NCBI RefSeq assembly: GCF_030285665.1
Contig: NZ_CP127295.1
Location: forward strand, 8,060,001-8,124,000
Direction: 5' to 3'
Origin: Amycolatopsis mongoliensis
GTDB lineage: Bacteria; Actinomycetota; Actinomycetes; Mycobacteriales; Pseudonocardiaceae
DNA: 64,000 bases
Shown here: positions 34,753 through 43,742 of the stretch, one piece after another
Layout: each line of letters opens with the position of its first letter
Position numbering within the stretch: position 1 is the stretch's first letter
Translations under genes and position numbers: made by a program
The notes under the pieces: model-generated
The model's input: only the letters and a program-made list of their open reading frames with translations
Databases searched by the model: none
What the model was told of the DNA's origin: nothing

Positions 34753-36396
34753 CTACGCGGTTTCGAACGGCTGGACGTTCGGCTGGAACACCTGCCCGTT
34801 GGCCGGGACCTTCAGGTCGGTCAGGTAGTCCGCCACGGCCTTGTCGACGCCCAGGGCGTCGCCCAGGATGCAGTGGCCGAACGCGTCGACCGACAGCAGC
34901 CGGGAGTTGCCGAGCTCGGCCGCCATCCGCTGGCCGAACCGGTACTGCGTCGCCGGGTCGTAGTAGTTGCTGACCACGACCACCGGCACGTCGGTCTTGG
35001 CCCGCCACGGACCGTGGTAGACGTCCGGCTTCTTCGCCGGCCACACCGGGCAGCCCGCCGTGTCGGCGAACGCCTGGTAGCGGCCGAAGGTGCGCGACTC
35101 GCGCTCCCACGCCGCGGCGATGTCCGGCACCTGCTCCTGCCTGATCTTGAACGGCTTGTCGGAGCAGTTGACGGCGAAGTACGAGTCGTCGCTGGTGTAG
35201 GGGCTGTCCGGGTTCTGGTCGGCCCGGCCCTGCTTGCCGCCGGTGAGCACCTTCAGCTGCTTGGCCTGCAGCGTCTGCGCCTGCGCGCCCGCCGGGTGGA
35301 TCGCGGTGTACAGCGCCTGCAGGTCCTCGGCCAGGCCGGGGAACGCCGAGGGCGAGTACAGGACGCCCGAGACGCCGCCGGTGAACGCGTTGATGTCCAC
35401 CGTGCCGCCGCCGGGCAGGGTGATCGGCTGCTTGCGGAGGTACTCGCGCAGTTCGTCGAACTTCGCCCGCGGGGTGCCGTCGCTGAACGCGCACTTGGCG
35501 CCGGCCTGGTCGCAGCGCTTGAGGAACCCGTCGAGCGAGATCTCGAAGCCCTGCGCGCGTTCGCGGTCGTACTCCACGCCGTCGCTGGTGCGCAGCGCCG
35601 GGTCGACGTTGCCGTCGATGACGATCGCGCGGGACTGCTTCGGGAACATCGACGTGTAGGTCGAGCCGATCAGCGTCCCGTAGGAGAAGCCGACGTAGGT
35701 CAGCTTCTGGTCGCCGACCGCCGCGCGCAGCGTGTCGAGGTCGCGCACGACGTCCTTGGTGGACATGTGGTTCAGCAGCGAACCGGCGTTGTTCTTGCAG
35801 AACCGGCCGTAGTCGCGGTAGCTCGCGAGGGTGCCGGAGATCTCGGCGCGGCTGAGCGGCACCGGGATCTGGGCGCCGAAGACCTCGTCGGCGTCCTCCT
35901 GGGTGGTGAAGCAGCGCAGCGGGTTGCTCTGGCCGACGCCGCGCGGGTCGAACCCGACGAGGTCGAACCGGTCGAGCACCTGCGGCTGGAAGTAGTACTG
36001 GCCGCTGATCGGCATCCGCAGGCCCGAGCCGCCGGGTCCGCCGGGGTTGAGGAACAGCGAGCCGACGCGCGTGGCCGGCGTGCGGGCGGCGCGCTTGAGC
36101 AGGGCGATGTCGATGGTGCCCAGCGACGCGTTGTCGTGGTCGATCGGCACGCGGTAGCGCGCGCAGCTGTAGAACTTGACCTGGTCCGCGGGCACGCCGG
36201 CGAGGGTGTCGCTCGAACAGGTGCCCCAGTTGACGGCGGCGGTCGCCCCGACGACGGCTGGCTTGGCCACCGCCTCGGCGCCCACCACGTCCGGGGCCGC
36301 CACGGCGGTCCCGGACGTCCCGGCCAGTCCCACGCCGGCCACGAGCGCCCCCACCAGTGCGAACGACCGCACCCGGCCCTGTGTGGATCTCGGCAA
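34753..36396 (-). CDS. Secreted S33-family peptidase (tripeptidyl aminopeptidase-like)
   Basis: 547 residues. A signal peptide (RVRSFALVGALVAGVGLAGT, cut near AVA-AP ~34). The mature protein is an alpha/beta hydrolase of the Streptomyces SlpD/SlpE/Tap group: NPGGPGGSG (oxyanion hole), DPRGVGQS, nucleophile GFSYGT, and near the C-terminus YDPATQY (acid) and DAFGHC (His). A TAP-like C-terminal domain is included. It removes peptides from protein N-termini outside the cell. TTG 36396 is chosen for its GGGAGGAG ribosome site. Three Cys-rich stretches suggest disulfides. It lies 117 bp downstream of the DDN-family gene, probably with its own promoter. Confidence 0.9.
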   Translation of the reverse strand: MPRSTQGRVRSFALVGALVAGVGLAGTSGTAVAAPDVVGAEAVAKPAVVGATAAVNWGTCSSDTLAGVPADQVKFYSCARYRVPIDHDNASLGTIDIALLKRAARTPATRVGSLFLNPGGPGGSGLRMPISGQYYFQPQVLDRFDLVGFDPRGVGQSNPLRCFTTQEDADEVFGAQIPVPLSRAEISGTLASYRDYGRFCKNNAGSLLNHMSTKDVVRDLDTLRAAVGDQKLTYVGFSYGTLIGSTYTSMFPKQSRAIVIDGNVDPALRTSDGVEYDRERAQGFEISLDGFLKRCDQAGAKCAFSDGTPRAKFDELREYLRKQPITLPGGGTVDINAFTGGVSGVLYSPSAFPGLAEDLQALYTAIHPAGAQAQTLQAKQLKVLTGGKQGRADQNPDSPYTSDDSYFAVNCSDKPFKIRQEQVPDIAAAWERESRTFGRYQAFADTAGCPVWPAKKPDVYHGPWRAKTDVPVVVVSNYYDPATQYRFGQRMAAELGNSRLLSVDAFGHCILGDALGVDKAVADYLTDLKVPANGQVFQPNVQPFETA

Positions 36397-36513
36397 GACG
36401 TCTCCTCCCTAGGTCACGCATTCACCGCGCGGCCGAACCGTCACGGCGCGTTACCCGGGAGAGATTGGCACAAACCGGCGAAAGCCGTCACCGGCCAAAA
36501 GGATGGTGGGAAC

Positions 36514-36990
36514 CTACCCATCCACCCGAGTGAGCAGGAAAACCGGCAACGGGCGAACGGCCTCCTTCTGCTCCATCGCATACCCCGGCCAGAAGGCCAG
36601 CAGCTCCCGCCACATCCGGTCGTACTCCTCGCCGTGCAGCTCCCGCGCGACCACGTCCACGGGATGCCCGGCGAGCTCCACCTGGCACTTCGGGTTCGCG
36701 CGCAGATTGAGCGCCCACGCCGGGTCGTGCGGCTTGCCCCAGTTGGAGGCGGTGAGCACGAAACCGTCGCCGTACGGGTAGTAGAGCAGGTTGGTGCTGC
36801 GGGACAGCCCGCTCTTGCGGCCGGTCGCCGTCAGGCACAGCGACGGCAGCCCGGCGAGCGCCACGAGGCTCACCCGGCCGCCGAACACGCGGCGCAGTTT
36901 TTTGTCCGCCCAGACGACGACCCGGGCCGAGCGCATCAGCCACGGCTTCGTGCCGAGGGCCCGGGCCAGTGCCCGGAGAGGATTAGCCAC
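36514..36990 (-). CDS. DDN-family deazaflavin (F420)-dependent nitroreductase-like protein
   Basis: 158 residues from GTG 36990. The family signature TATGRKSGLSRSTNLLYYPY, GDGFVLTASNWG and HDPAWALNLRANP matches the split-barrel flavin/deazaflavin oxidoreductases that include M. tuberculosis Ddn. These use F420H2 to reduce quinones or nitro compounds. Its start overlaps the end of egtD by 8 bp, so it is the last gene of the ergothioneine operon. No egtE is present; this protein takes the place where some clusters carry it, though the fold is unrelated to the PLP enzyme EgtE. A link to thiol metabolism is inference. Confidence 0.85.
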   Translation of the reverse strand: MANPLRALARALGTKPWLMRSARVVVWADKKLRRVFGGRVSLVALAGLPSLCLTATGRKSGLSRSTNLLYYPYGDGFVLTASNWGKPHDPAWALNLRANPKCQVELAGHPVDVVARELHGEEYDRMWRELLAFWPGYAMEQKEAVRPLPVFLLTRVDG

Positions 36991-37960
36991 GCACCGATCT
37001 TGCCAGGCTCACGCCGAACCGCTGCTGGGAGTCGGTCCACCAGCGGTCGAGGGCGAACCCGGCCGCGGCCAGCTCCGCTTCGATGCCGCTCGGGCGGAAC
37101 TTGGCCGAGATCTCGGTCCGGATGTGCTCGCCCTCGGCGAAGGACACCGTGAGCTCGGCTCCCGGGATCTCGACGGTGAGCGCGCGCCGGGCCCGCAGGC
37201 GCATCTCGATCCACTCGTTCTCCGCGTCCCAGTGCGAGACGTGCTCGAACTCGTCGACGTCGAAGTTCGCGCCGAGCCGGGCGTTGATCACCCGCAGCAC
37301 GTTCTTGTCGAACTCGGCGGTGACGCCCGCGGCGTCGTCGTAGGCGCGTTCGAGGATGCCGGCGTCCTTGACCAGGTCGGTGCCGAGCAGCAGCCACTCC
37401 CCCTCGTCGAGCACTTCGCGCACCGACCGGAGGAAGGCCCCGCGCTCGGCGGGCAGGAAGTTCCCGATCGTGCCGCCGAGGAAGGCCACCACCCGCGGCT
37501 GGCCGCCGGGCAGCAGGTCGAGGTGCTGGGTGAAGTCGCCGACTACCCCGCGCACCGTCAGCCCGGGGTAGTCCTTCGAGATCGCCTCGGCGGCCTCGGC
37601 GAGCGCGGACTCGGACACGTCGAGCGGCACGAACGCTTCCAGGGTGCCGTGCCCGGTGAGCGCGTCGAGCAGCAGGCGGGTCTTCTCGCTCGACCCCGAA
37701 CCGAGCTCGACGAGCGTGTGCGCGCCGGTCAGCTCCGCGACGTCGCCGGCGTGCGCGGCCAGCACCTCGCGCTCGCTGCGCGTCGGGTAGTACTCCGGCA
37801 GCTGGGTGATCTTCTCGAACAGCTCGCTGCCTTCGGCGTCGTAGAACCACTTGGGCGGGAGCCACTTCTGCCCGGCGGTGAGCCCGGCGACGACGTCCGC
37901 GCGCAGTTCCGCGGTGACGGCGTCGCCGGAGCGGTGGTGGTCGAGATCGATCTCGGTCAT
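36983..37960 (-). CDS. egtD: L-histidine N(alpha)-methyltransferase
   Basis: 325 residues. It trimethylates histidine to hercynine with three SAM, the first committed step to ergothioneine. Seen: the EgtD-specific N-terminus GLTAGQKWLPPKWFYDAEGS and YYPTRSERE (histidine site), motif I LVELGSGSSEKTRLLL, GTIGNFLP and the C-terminal segment EISAKFRP. Length is the usual ~320. Its ATG overlaps the egtC stop (ATGA at 37957-37960), and the DDN-like gene overlaps its end. Confidence 0.96.
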   Translation of the reverse strand: MTEIDLDHHRSGDAVTAELRADVVAGLTAGQKWLPPKWFYDAEGSELFEKITQLPEYYPTRSEREVLAAHAGDVAELTGAHTLVELGSGSSEKTRLLLDALTGHGTLEAFVPLDVSESALAEAAEAISKDYPGLTVRGVVGDFTQHLDLLPGGQPRVVAFLGGTIGNFLPAERGAFLRSVREVLDEGEWLLLGTDLVKDAGILERAYDDAAGVTAEFDKNVLRVINARLGANFDVDEFEHVSHWDAENEWIEMRLRARRALTVEIPGAELTVSFAEGEHIRTEISAKFRPSGIEAELAAAGFALDRWWTDSQQRFGVSLARSVRG

Positions 37961-38715
37961 GAACGCTCCTCGGTCAGGGGCAGCAGGTCGACGCCGGCCG
38001 CGGTGGCGCGCACGGCGTGGTGGTCGGGGACGGGTCTCCAGCGCGGATCGCCGTCACCGGGTTCGGACGCCAGCAGCACGCCCGCCGGGGTCTCCAGCAG
38101 GGACAGCGCGTGCGTCCAGGCGGTGCCGATCAGCGTTTCGCCGTCGGTGAGCAGGAAGTTGAGCCGGGAGCCGGGGGCGGCCGCCTCGACGGCGGCGGTC
38201 AGCCCCGCCACCGCGGTCAGCGGGTCCTCCCCTGCCGCCAGCCGGGCCCGCAGCAGGGCCCAGAGCACCGCCGAGTCCGTCGGTGCCTCCAGGGTCAGCA
38301 GTTCGGTGACGGGCAGGGTCTTGGCCAGTTCGGCCAGCGAGTCCGGCCAGCCGCGGACGACGCCGTTGTGGCTGAACAGCCAGCGCCCCGCGGTGAACGG
38401 CGCCGCGGCCGCTTCGGTCACCGGCATGCCGGTGGTGCCGTTGCGGACCGCGGCGACGAACGCGCCCGAGGTCACCGACGCCGCCAGCGGCGGCAGCGTC
38501 TCGTCCGTCCACAGTGGAGTGGACCGCCGGTGGCGCAGCGGCGCGGCGCCGCCGGGGCCGGGGTACCACCCCAGCCCGAACCCGTCGGCGTTCACCGAGC
38601 CGCCGCCGCGCATGTCCGCCGGCGCGTAGGACTGCACCAGCAGCGAATGCGGCGCGCGGAAAACCGCCTCGGCGGGCGAAACCGGCTCGCCGAGGTATCC
38701 GATGTGGCGGCACAT
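37957..38715 (-). CDS. egtC: Gamma-glutamyl hercynylcysteine sulfoxide amidohydrolase
   Basis: 252 residues. A class-II glutamine amidotransferase fold with Cys2 exposed after Met removal (MCRHIGYLG), GGGSVNADGFGLGWYP and RWLFSHNGVVRGW. It releases glutamate from gamma-glutamyl-hercynylcysteine sulfoxide, the product of EgtB. It starts 4 bp after the egtB stop and overlaps egtD by 4 bp, so the operon is tightly coupled. Confidence 0.95.
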   Translation of the reverse strand: MCRHIGYLGEPVSPAEAVFRAPHSLLVQSYAPADMRGGGSVNADGFGLGWYPGPGGAAPLRHRRSTPLWTDETLPPLAASVTSGAFVAAVRNGTTGMPVTEAAAAPFTAGRWLFSHNGVVRGWPDSLAELAKTLPVTELLTLEAPTDSAVLWALLRARLAAGEDPLTAVAGLTAAVEAAAPGSRLNFLLTDGETLIGTAWTHALSLLETPAGVLLASEPGDGDPRWRPVPDHHAVRATAAGVDLLPLTEERS

Positions 38716-38719
38716 GCGC

Positions 38720-40063
38720 CTAGCCCACCTCGCCGGGTGCCGCGTCGCGGGCGGTGCGGAAGCCGGCGAAGATCTGCCGCCGGATCGGGTAGTCCCAGTT
38801 GCGGAACGTGCCCCGGATCGCCGCCGAGTCGGTGCCGAACGAGCCGCCGCGCAGCACCTTGTACTCCGGCCCGAAGAACACCTCCGAGTACTCCCGGTAC
38901 GGGAACGGCGCGAAACCCGGGTAGCCGTGGAAGTCCGTGCTCGTCCACTCCCAGACGTCGCCGATCAGCTGGTGCACGCCGGTCGGCGAAGCACCGGCCG
39001 GGTACGCCCCCGCCGGCGCCGGGCGCAGGTGCCGCTGGCCGAGGTTGGCGTGCTCGGCGGACGGCTCGTCGTCCCCCCACGGGAACCGCCGCGAGCGGCC
39101 GGTCGCCGGGTCGAACCGGGCGGCCTTCTCCCACTCCGCCTCGGTCGGCAGCCGCCGACCGGCCCAGGCCGCGTAGGCCTCGGCCTCGTAGTAGGAGACG
39201 TGCACGACCGGCTCGTCCGCGGGAACGCGCTCGTAGACACCGAACCGCGTCCGCCACCAGGCGTCCTGCTCCCGCTTCCAGAACCGCGGCGCGGCGATGC
39301 CGTGCTCCGTCCGGTAGGCCCACCCCGCCGGGCTCCACCAGCGCTCGTCGTCGTAGCCGCCGCTGTCGAGGAACCGCGCGTAGGCGCCGCCCGTCACCGG
39401 GGTCGTGTCCAGCCAGAACGCCTCGACGGCGATCTCGTGTGCCGGACGCTCGTTGTCCAGCGCCCACGGCTCGGCCGAGGTGCCCATGGTGAAGGCGCCG
39501 CCCGGCACCAGCACCTCGGCGGGCAGGGTGCCCGAACGCGCCGGCGGCGGCTCCGGCGCGTGCAGCACCGGGTCGCCCTTGCGCAGCTGGTGGGTGGCCA
39601 GCATGGTCTCGTCGTGCTGCTGCTCGTGCTGGGTGATCATGCCGAACGCGAAGGCCTGTTCGGTCAGCCGCCGCCCCTCCATCGGCGCGTGCTCCAGCAC
39701 GTCAAACGCCTTCTCGCGGACCTGCTTGACGTACGCGCGCGCTTCGGCCGGGCCGAGCAGCGGCAGCTCCGGCCGGTCGGCGCGCGCGTGCTGGAAGGCG
39801 TCGTAGATGTCGTCGATGTCCGGCCGCAGCGGCTCGCGGCCCCCGACGTCGCGGACCAGCCACAGCTCCTCCTGGACGCCGATGTGCGCCAGGTCCCAGA
39901 CCAGCGGCGACATCAGCTTGGAGTGCTGGCGGACCAGGTCCTCGTCGTCCACCGCGTCGGTCAGCGCGACACTGCGCGCCCGGGCCCGGGTCAGTGCTTC
40001 GGCGGCCCGGGCGCGCAGGTCCTGCGCGCTCAGGTCGGAAAGGGCTTCAGCCTCGGTACTCAT
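38720..40063 (-). CDS. egtB: Ergothioneine synthase EgtB (iron-dependent sulfoxide synthase)
   Basis: 447 residues from ATG 40063, overlapping the egtA stop (ATGA). N-terminal DinB_2 domain with the three iron-binding histidines His60 (WDLAHIGVQEE), His146 and His150 (QHEQQHDE), and a C-terminal formylglycine-generating-enzyme-like domain (GGAFTMGT..., WEWTSTDFHGYPGF, RGGSFGTD). It couples O2 to join gamma-glutamylcysteine to hercynine as a sulfoxide. Use of gamma-Glu-Cys is consistent with egtA and egtC in the operon. A longer open frame upstream is out of the conserved protein. Confidence 0.96.
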   Translation of the reverse strand: MSTEAEALSDLSAQDLRARAAEALTRARARSVALTDAVDDEDLVRQHSKLMSPLVWDLAHIGVQEELWLVRDVGGREPLRPDIDDIYDAFQHARADRPELPLLGPAEARAYVKQVREKAFDVLEHAPMEGRRLTEQAFAFGMITQHEQQHDETMLATHQLRKGDPVLHAPEPPPARSGTLPAEVLVPGGAFTMGTSAEPWALDNERPAHEIAVEAFWLDTTPVTGGAYARFLDSGGYDDERWWSPAGWAYRTEHGIAAPRFWKREQDAWWRTRFGVYERVPADEPVVHVSYYEAEAYAAWAGRRLPTEAEWEKAARFDPATGRSRRFPWGDDEPSAEHANLGQRHLRPAPAGAYPAGASPTGVHQLIGDVWEWTSTDFHGYPGFAPFPYREYSEVFFGPEYKVLRGGSFGTDSAAIRGTFRNWDYPIRRQIFAGFRTARDAAPGEVG

Positions 40064-41328
40064 GCTTGGCTCCTCGATCGGTACGCGCGCCCCTGCACGC
40101 TCTCGCTGATCTCGGTGATCGACTCCTCCGCCAGCCCCGTCGCGCCCAGCTCGGCGCAGCCCAGGTCGGCCAGCGCCGCCGCGGCGGCCGCCAGGTCCGG
40201 GTCCGCCAGGCCACGCCGCGCCGCCGTGGTCCAGCGGTCGGCGACCGATGCGCACAGGTCGCGCACCTTGTCCACAGTGGACGGACGGGCGAGCAGCGCG
40301 GCGACCAGGGCCACCGGTGGCAGCCACTCGCCGGGCGGCTGCGCGTCGAGGTACCGGATCTCCAGGTACCCCTGCGGGCGGACCGGGGTGAACATCGTGG
40401 TGAGGTGGTAGTCGAGGTCCGCCGCCGTCGGTTTCGGCAGCAGGGCGGCCACGCCCCGGCCGTCGATCCAGTCGGCGAACGTCAGCCCCTCCGGCGCGTC
40501 CCACGGCCGGCCGGCGCGGGGCAGCACCATCAAGGGGACGTCCATCAGGCGCCCGGCCCACGCTCCAGCGGGGTCGCCCGCCACCCGGGCGGTCCGGGTG
40601 CGGACCGCTTCGGTGTCGTGCACGGCCAGCCACCGGGCCGAAGCGTGCCCGGTGTCGTGGCCGGCGTGGACGCGGGAGGTGGCGAAGAGGGCGAGCAGCG
40701 GCGGGCCCATCGCGTGGGCCGCCGCCCATCGGGCCGCGTAGTGCTCGGACTCCCCCGCGTCGACGCAGACCTGCAGGCCGGCGGTGCTGCACATCATCGT
40801 GATGCCCCCCGGGCCGATCGGCGCGAACCGGCGCTCCATCGCCGCGTAGCGCGGCGTGCGCAGGATCCGGCGGGGCGGCCGGTGGGCGTCGATGCCCGAT
40901 TCGCCCAGCACGAGGCCGTGCCGGGCGAGGCGGTCACGCAGGTGGTGGAGGTCGGCCGTGACGGCTGCGTCGAGATCGCGCAGGGAGGCCTGGGGAAGAG
41001 CGGAGATTTCGACCTGGCCCCCGGGCTCGAGGCTCACGGGGGAGCCTGCCGGGAGCGGCGATGCGGGGCTGTCGGGGCGGAGCGTCCGCGGGGTGTGCGG
41101 ACCCAGCGCCGTGGCGAGGAGGTCGGGATCGAGGGGTCTGGCCGGGTCGTCGGCGTGGTGCACGGTGAACTCCAGCTCGACGCCGGTCAGGCGAGGTGGC
41201 CCGTGCTTGAAGCACACCGATGCGACGTACGCCTCCCCGGCCGCGCGGTCCGCGAGGACCCGCGCGGTGCGGTTCGACGCACTACCCGACTTCTCGGGAA
41301 ACTCGTGCACCGTAGACGCTTCTGTCAT
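40060..41328 (-). CDS. egtA: Glutamate--cysteine ligase EgtA
   Basis: 422 residues. A GCS2-type ATP-dependent ligase making gamma-glutamylcysteine for EgtB. Seen: VGVELEF-like LTGVELEFTVHH (ATP/metal site), VSLEPGGQVEIS, MMCSTAGLQVCVDAG and the late EIRYLDAQPPGEW. First gene of egtA-B-C-D-DDN, with ATG 41328 and GGAACAGGA before it. The 119-bp upstream gap also holds the end of the LysR gene region; no clear promoter hexamer pair was identified. Confidence 0.95.
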   Translation of the reverse strand: MTEASTVHEFPEKSGSASNRTARVLADRAAGEAYVASVCFKHGPPRLTGVELEFTVHHADDPARPLDPDLLATALGPHTPRTLRPDSPASPLPAGSPVSLEPGGQVEISALPQASLRDLDAAVTADLHHLRDRLARHGLVLGESGIDAHRPPRRILRTPRYAAMERRFAPIGPGGITMMCSTAGLQVCVDAGESEHYAARWAAAHAMGPPLLALFATSRVHAGHDTGHASARWLAVHDTEAVRTRTARVAGDPAGAWAGRLMDVPLMVLPRAGRPWDAPEGLTFADWIDGRGVAALLPKPTAADLDYHLTTMFTPVRPQGYLEIRYLDAQPPGEWLPPVALVAALLARPSTVDKVRDLCASVADRWTTAARRGLADPDLAAAAAALADLGCAELGATGLAEESITEISESVQGRAYRSRSQA

Positions 41329-41447
41329 GTCCGTCCTGTTCCGTGTGGTGGAACTCCTTGACTTCGGACGCTACACGCGGGGTACGACAAAATCAGGCCG
41401 GATCTTGCGCACCGGGAGCGGGTCACCACTCCGTAAGAAGTCCCGGA

Positions 41448-42374
41448 TCAGGGCAAAGCGGACTCGGTGCCCAGGCCCAGCTCGGCCGCCGACGCCCGCA
41501 CGGCCTCGATCACCAGGTGCAACGCCGGCCGGCGGAACGCGGTGCGCCGGTAGGCGATCGACACCGTCCGCAGCAGCGGTGTGGTGAGCGCGACGACGTC
41601 GATCCCGGGCGGCCGCAGCAGCCGCAGGCCCAGGTCCGAGACCAGGGTGACGCCCAGCCCGGCGCCCACCATCGCCATCGCCGTGGACTGCTCTTCGACC
41701 TCGTGGTTGATCTTCGGGGCGAAGCCGTGCCGCCGGCAGGCCGTGCGCATCGCCCGGCCGAAGTGCGACTTCGGGCTGGCCAGGATCCACGGGTGCTCGG
41801 CGAGCTCGTCCAGGGAGGCCGACCCCGACGGGACCGCTCCTCGCGGCACCGCGGCGTGCAGCCGCTCCACGGCCACGACGGCGCGTTCCAGCCCGCCGTC
41901 CCACGGCGTCGGCGCGTCGGAGTAGTCGATCACGAACGACAGGTCGAGGGTGCCGTCGCGGACCGCCTCGGCGGTGTCCTCCGGCGCCAGCTCACGCGTG
42001 CGCACCTCGATGCCGGGGTGCTCGCCGGCGAGGGCGGTCAGCGCGGTCGGGAGCAGCCCGGACGCCACCGACGCCCACACGCCGGCGACCAGCCGGACCG
42101 TGCGGGCCTCCTGGGCCTCTTCCAGGGCGAGCGTCGCGCGCTCCACCGAGCCCAGGATCTCCTCCGCGTGCTCGGTCAGCAGGTTGCCGAGCTCGGTCAG
42201 CTGGACGCGCCGGCCGAGCCGTTCGAACAGCTTGGCACCCACGTCCCGCTCCAGCTGCGCGAGCTGCTGCGATACCGCCGAAGCGGTGTAGTGCAGGGCC
42301 GCCGCGGCCGCGGTGACGGTGCCCCGGCGGTGCAGCTCGCGGAGCATCCTCAACCGATGCAACGAAAGCTCCAT
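41448..42374 (-). CDS. LysR-family transcriptional regulator
   Basis: 308 residues. N-terminal HTH (LSLHRLRMLRELHRRG, then AAALHYTASAVSQQLAQLER) and a periplasmic-binding-like effector domain (~90-290). It is divergent from an amino-acid dehydrogenase, and LysR proteins usually control such neighbours. On the minus strand TAGGTT lies 6 nt before the ATG, suggesting a leaderless transcript. AACG (42387-42390) and CGTT (42405-42408) bracket 14 bp between the two promoters and could be part of its binding site, but this is weak. Confidence 0.9.
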   Translation of the reverse strand: MELSLHRLRMLRELHRRGTVTAAAAALHYTASAVSQQLAQLERDVGAKLFERLGRRVQLTELGNLLTEHAEEILGSVERATLALEEAQEARTVRLVAGVWASVASGLLPTALTALAGEHPGIEVRTRELAPEDTAEAVRDGTLDLSFVIDYSDAPTPWDGGLERAVVAVERLHAAVPRGAVPSGSASLDELAEHPWILASPKSHFGRAMRTACRRHGFAPKINHEVEEQSTAMAMVGAGLGVTLVSDLGLRLLRPPGIDVVALTTPLLRTVSIAYRRTAFRRPALHLVIEAVRASAAELGLGTESALP

Positions 42375-42493
42375 ACACCAAACCTAAACGAGATCGTGCA
42401 GCAGCGTTAAATGGACGCGAGGGCCGCCCCGGGCGCACGCTCGTGGAGGCGGTCACGAGGCCGCCCCGACTTCCCCCGGAGGTGAGTGGCCTG

Positions 42494-43693
42494 ATGACCC
42501 CGCGCAAGGCCGAGCCGCTGATGCGGCTCACCTGGACCGACCCCGTGACCGGCGCCAACGGCTACCTGGTCGTGCACAGCCTGGTCTCCGGCGTCGCCAC
42601 CGGCGGCACCCGGATGCGGGCGGGCTGCACGATGAGCGAGGTCGAGGACCTCGCCCGGGGCATGGCCAACAAGACCGCGACCTTCAACCTGCCGGTCGGC
42701 GGGGCGAAGGGCGGCATCGACTTCGACCCGAAGGACCCGCGGGCGTTCGGCGTGCTGAAGCGGTTCTGCGCGTTCCTGCGGCCGTGGCTGGACGCGCACT
42801 GGGTGACGGCCGAGGACCTGGGCGTGCCGCAGCACCTCATCGACGAGGTGTTCGCCGAGCTCGGGCTGGAGCAGTCGTACCACGCGGCGATCGCCCGTTC
42901 GGCCGACCCGGCGCGCACCCTGCGCCGGGTGCAGGCGGGCCTCAACGCGCCGGTACCCGGCGGGCTGCTGCTCGGCGACGTCGTCGGCGGCTACGGCGTG
43001 GCGCAGGCGTGCCTCGGCGTCGCGGCGGCGTGGGACTGGGACGTGCGCGAGACGACCGTGGCGATCCAGGGCATCGGCACCATGGGCGGCGGCGCGGCCT
43101 GGTACCTGCACGAGGCCGGCATGAAGGTGGTCGCGGTGGCCGACGCCGCGGGCACGCTGTACGACCCGGCGGGCCTCGACGTCCCGGCACTGCTGGAGCT
43201 GCGCGACCGCTTCGGCGAGGTGGACCGGTCCCGGCTGCCCGCCGGGGTGCGCTCGCTCCCGCGCGAGGCGGTCGTCGGCATCGACGCGGACATCTTCGTG
43301 CCGGCGGCGATCTCGTACGCCCTGCGGCCGGACAACGAGAACCTGGTCAAGGCGTCCGTGGTCGTCGAGGCGGCCAACGCGGCGACTACGCCGGAAGCCG
43401 AAGCGGCGCTTTCGGCCCGGGGTGTCGCGGTGGTGCCGGACTTCGTCGCCAACGCGGGCGCGGCGGCGTGGGCGTGGTGGCTGCTGCTGGGCGAGGTCGG
43501 CGCGGACCCGGCCGACTCGTTCCTGCGGCTGCGCACGGAGATGCAGGCCAAGGTCGCGCTCCTGCTGGCCGACTGGAAGATGGACCGGCTGCCGCTGCGC
43601 GTCACCGGGCTGAAGCTGGCCGAGACCACCCGCGCCCAGCGTGCCGAGGCGGCGCTCGCGCCGGAGGGCGAGCCGGCGCTGCTCATCCCGTGA
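42494..43693 (+). CDS. Glu/Leu/Phe/Val dehydrogenase
   Basis: 399 residues from ATG 42494 (GGAGGTGAG 8 nt upstream; the in-frame GTG at 42482 lies inside that site). It reversibly deaminates an amino acid to a 2-oxo acid with NAD(P). Seen: GGTRMRAG, catalytic Lys in LPVGGAKGGI (Lys72), EDLGVPQ and the Rossmann motif QGIGTMGGGAAWYL. The specificity among Glu/Leu/Val/Phe cannot be read with certainty. Divergent from a LysR gene that may regulate it. A strong terminator follows. Confidence 0.92.
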   Translation: MTPRKAEPLMRLTWTDPVTGANGYLVVHSLVSGVATGGTRMRAGCTMSEVEDLARGMANKTATFNLPVGGAKGGIDFDPKDPRAFGVLKRFCAFLRPWLDAHWVTAEDLGVPQHLIDEVFAELGLEQSYHAAIARSADPARTLRRVQAGLNAPVPGGLLLGDVVGGYGVAQACLGVAAAWDWDVRETTVAIQGIGTMGGGAAWYLHEAGMKVVAVADAAGTLYDPAGLDVPALLELRDRFGEVDRSRLPAGVRSLPREAVVGIDADIFVPAAISYALRPDNENLVKASVVVEAANAATTPEAEAALSARGVAVVPDFVANAGAAAWAWWLLLGEVGADPADSFLRLRTEMQAKVALLLADWKMDRLPLRVTGLKLAETTRAQRAEAALAPEGEPALLIP

Positions 43694-43701
43694 GCCGGGG
43701 G

Positions 43702-43732
43702 TCCGCGCGGCGCCCGGGTGGGGCGCCGCGCG
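43702..43732. terminator. Intrinsic terminator
   Basis: CCGCGCGGCGCCC (43702-43714), loop GGGTG and the exact complement (43720-43732): a 13-bp GC-only stem between the convergent dehydrogenase and proline iminopeptidase genes. No U-tract follows, as usual in high-GC actinobacteria. Confidence 0.75.
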
Positions 43733-43742
43733 GGTAACCCCG

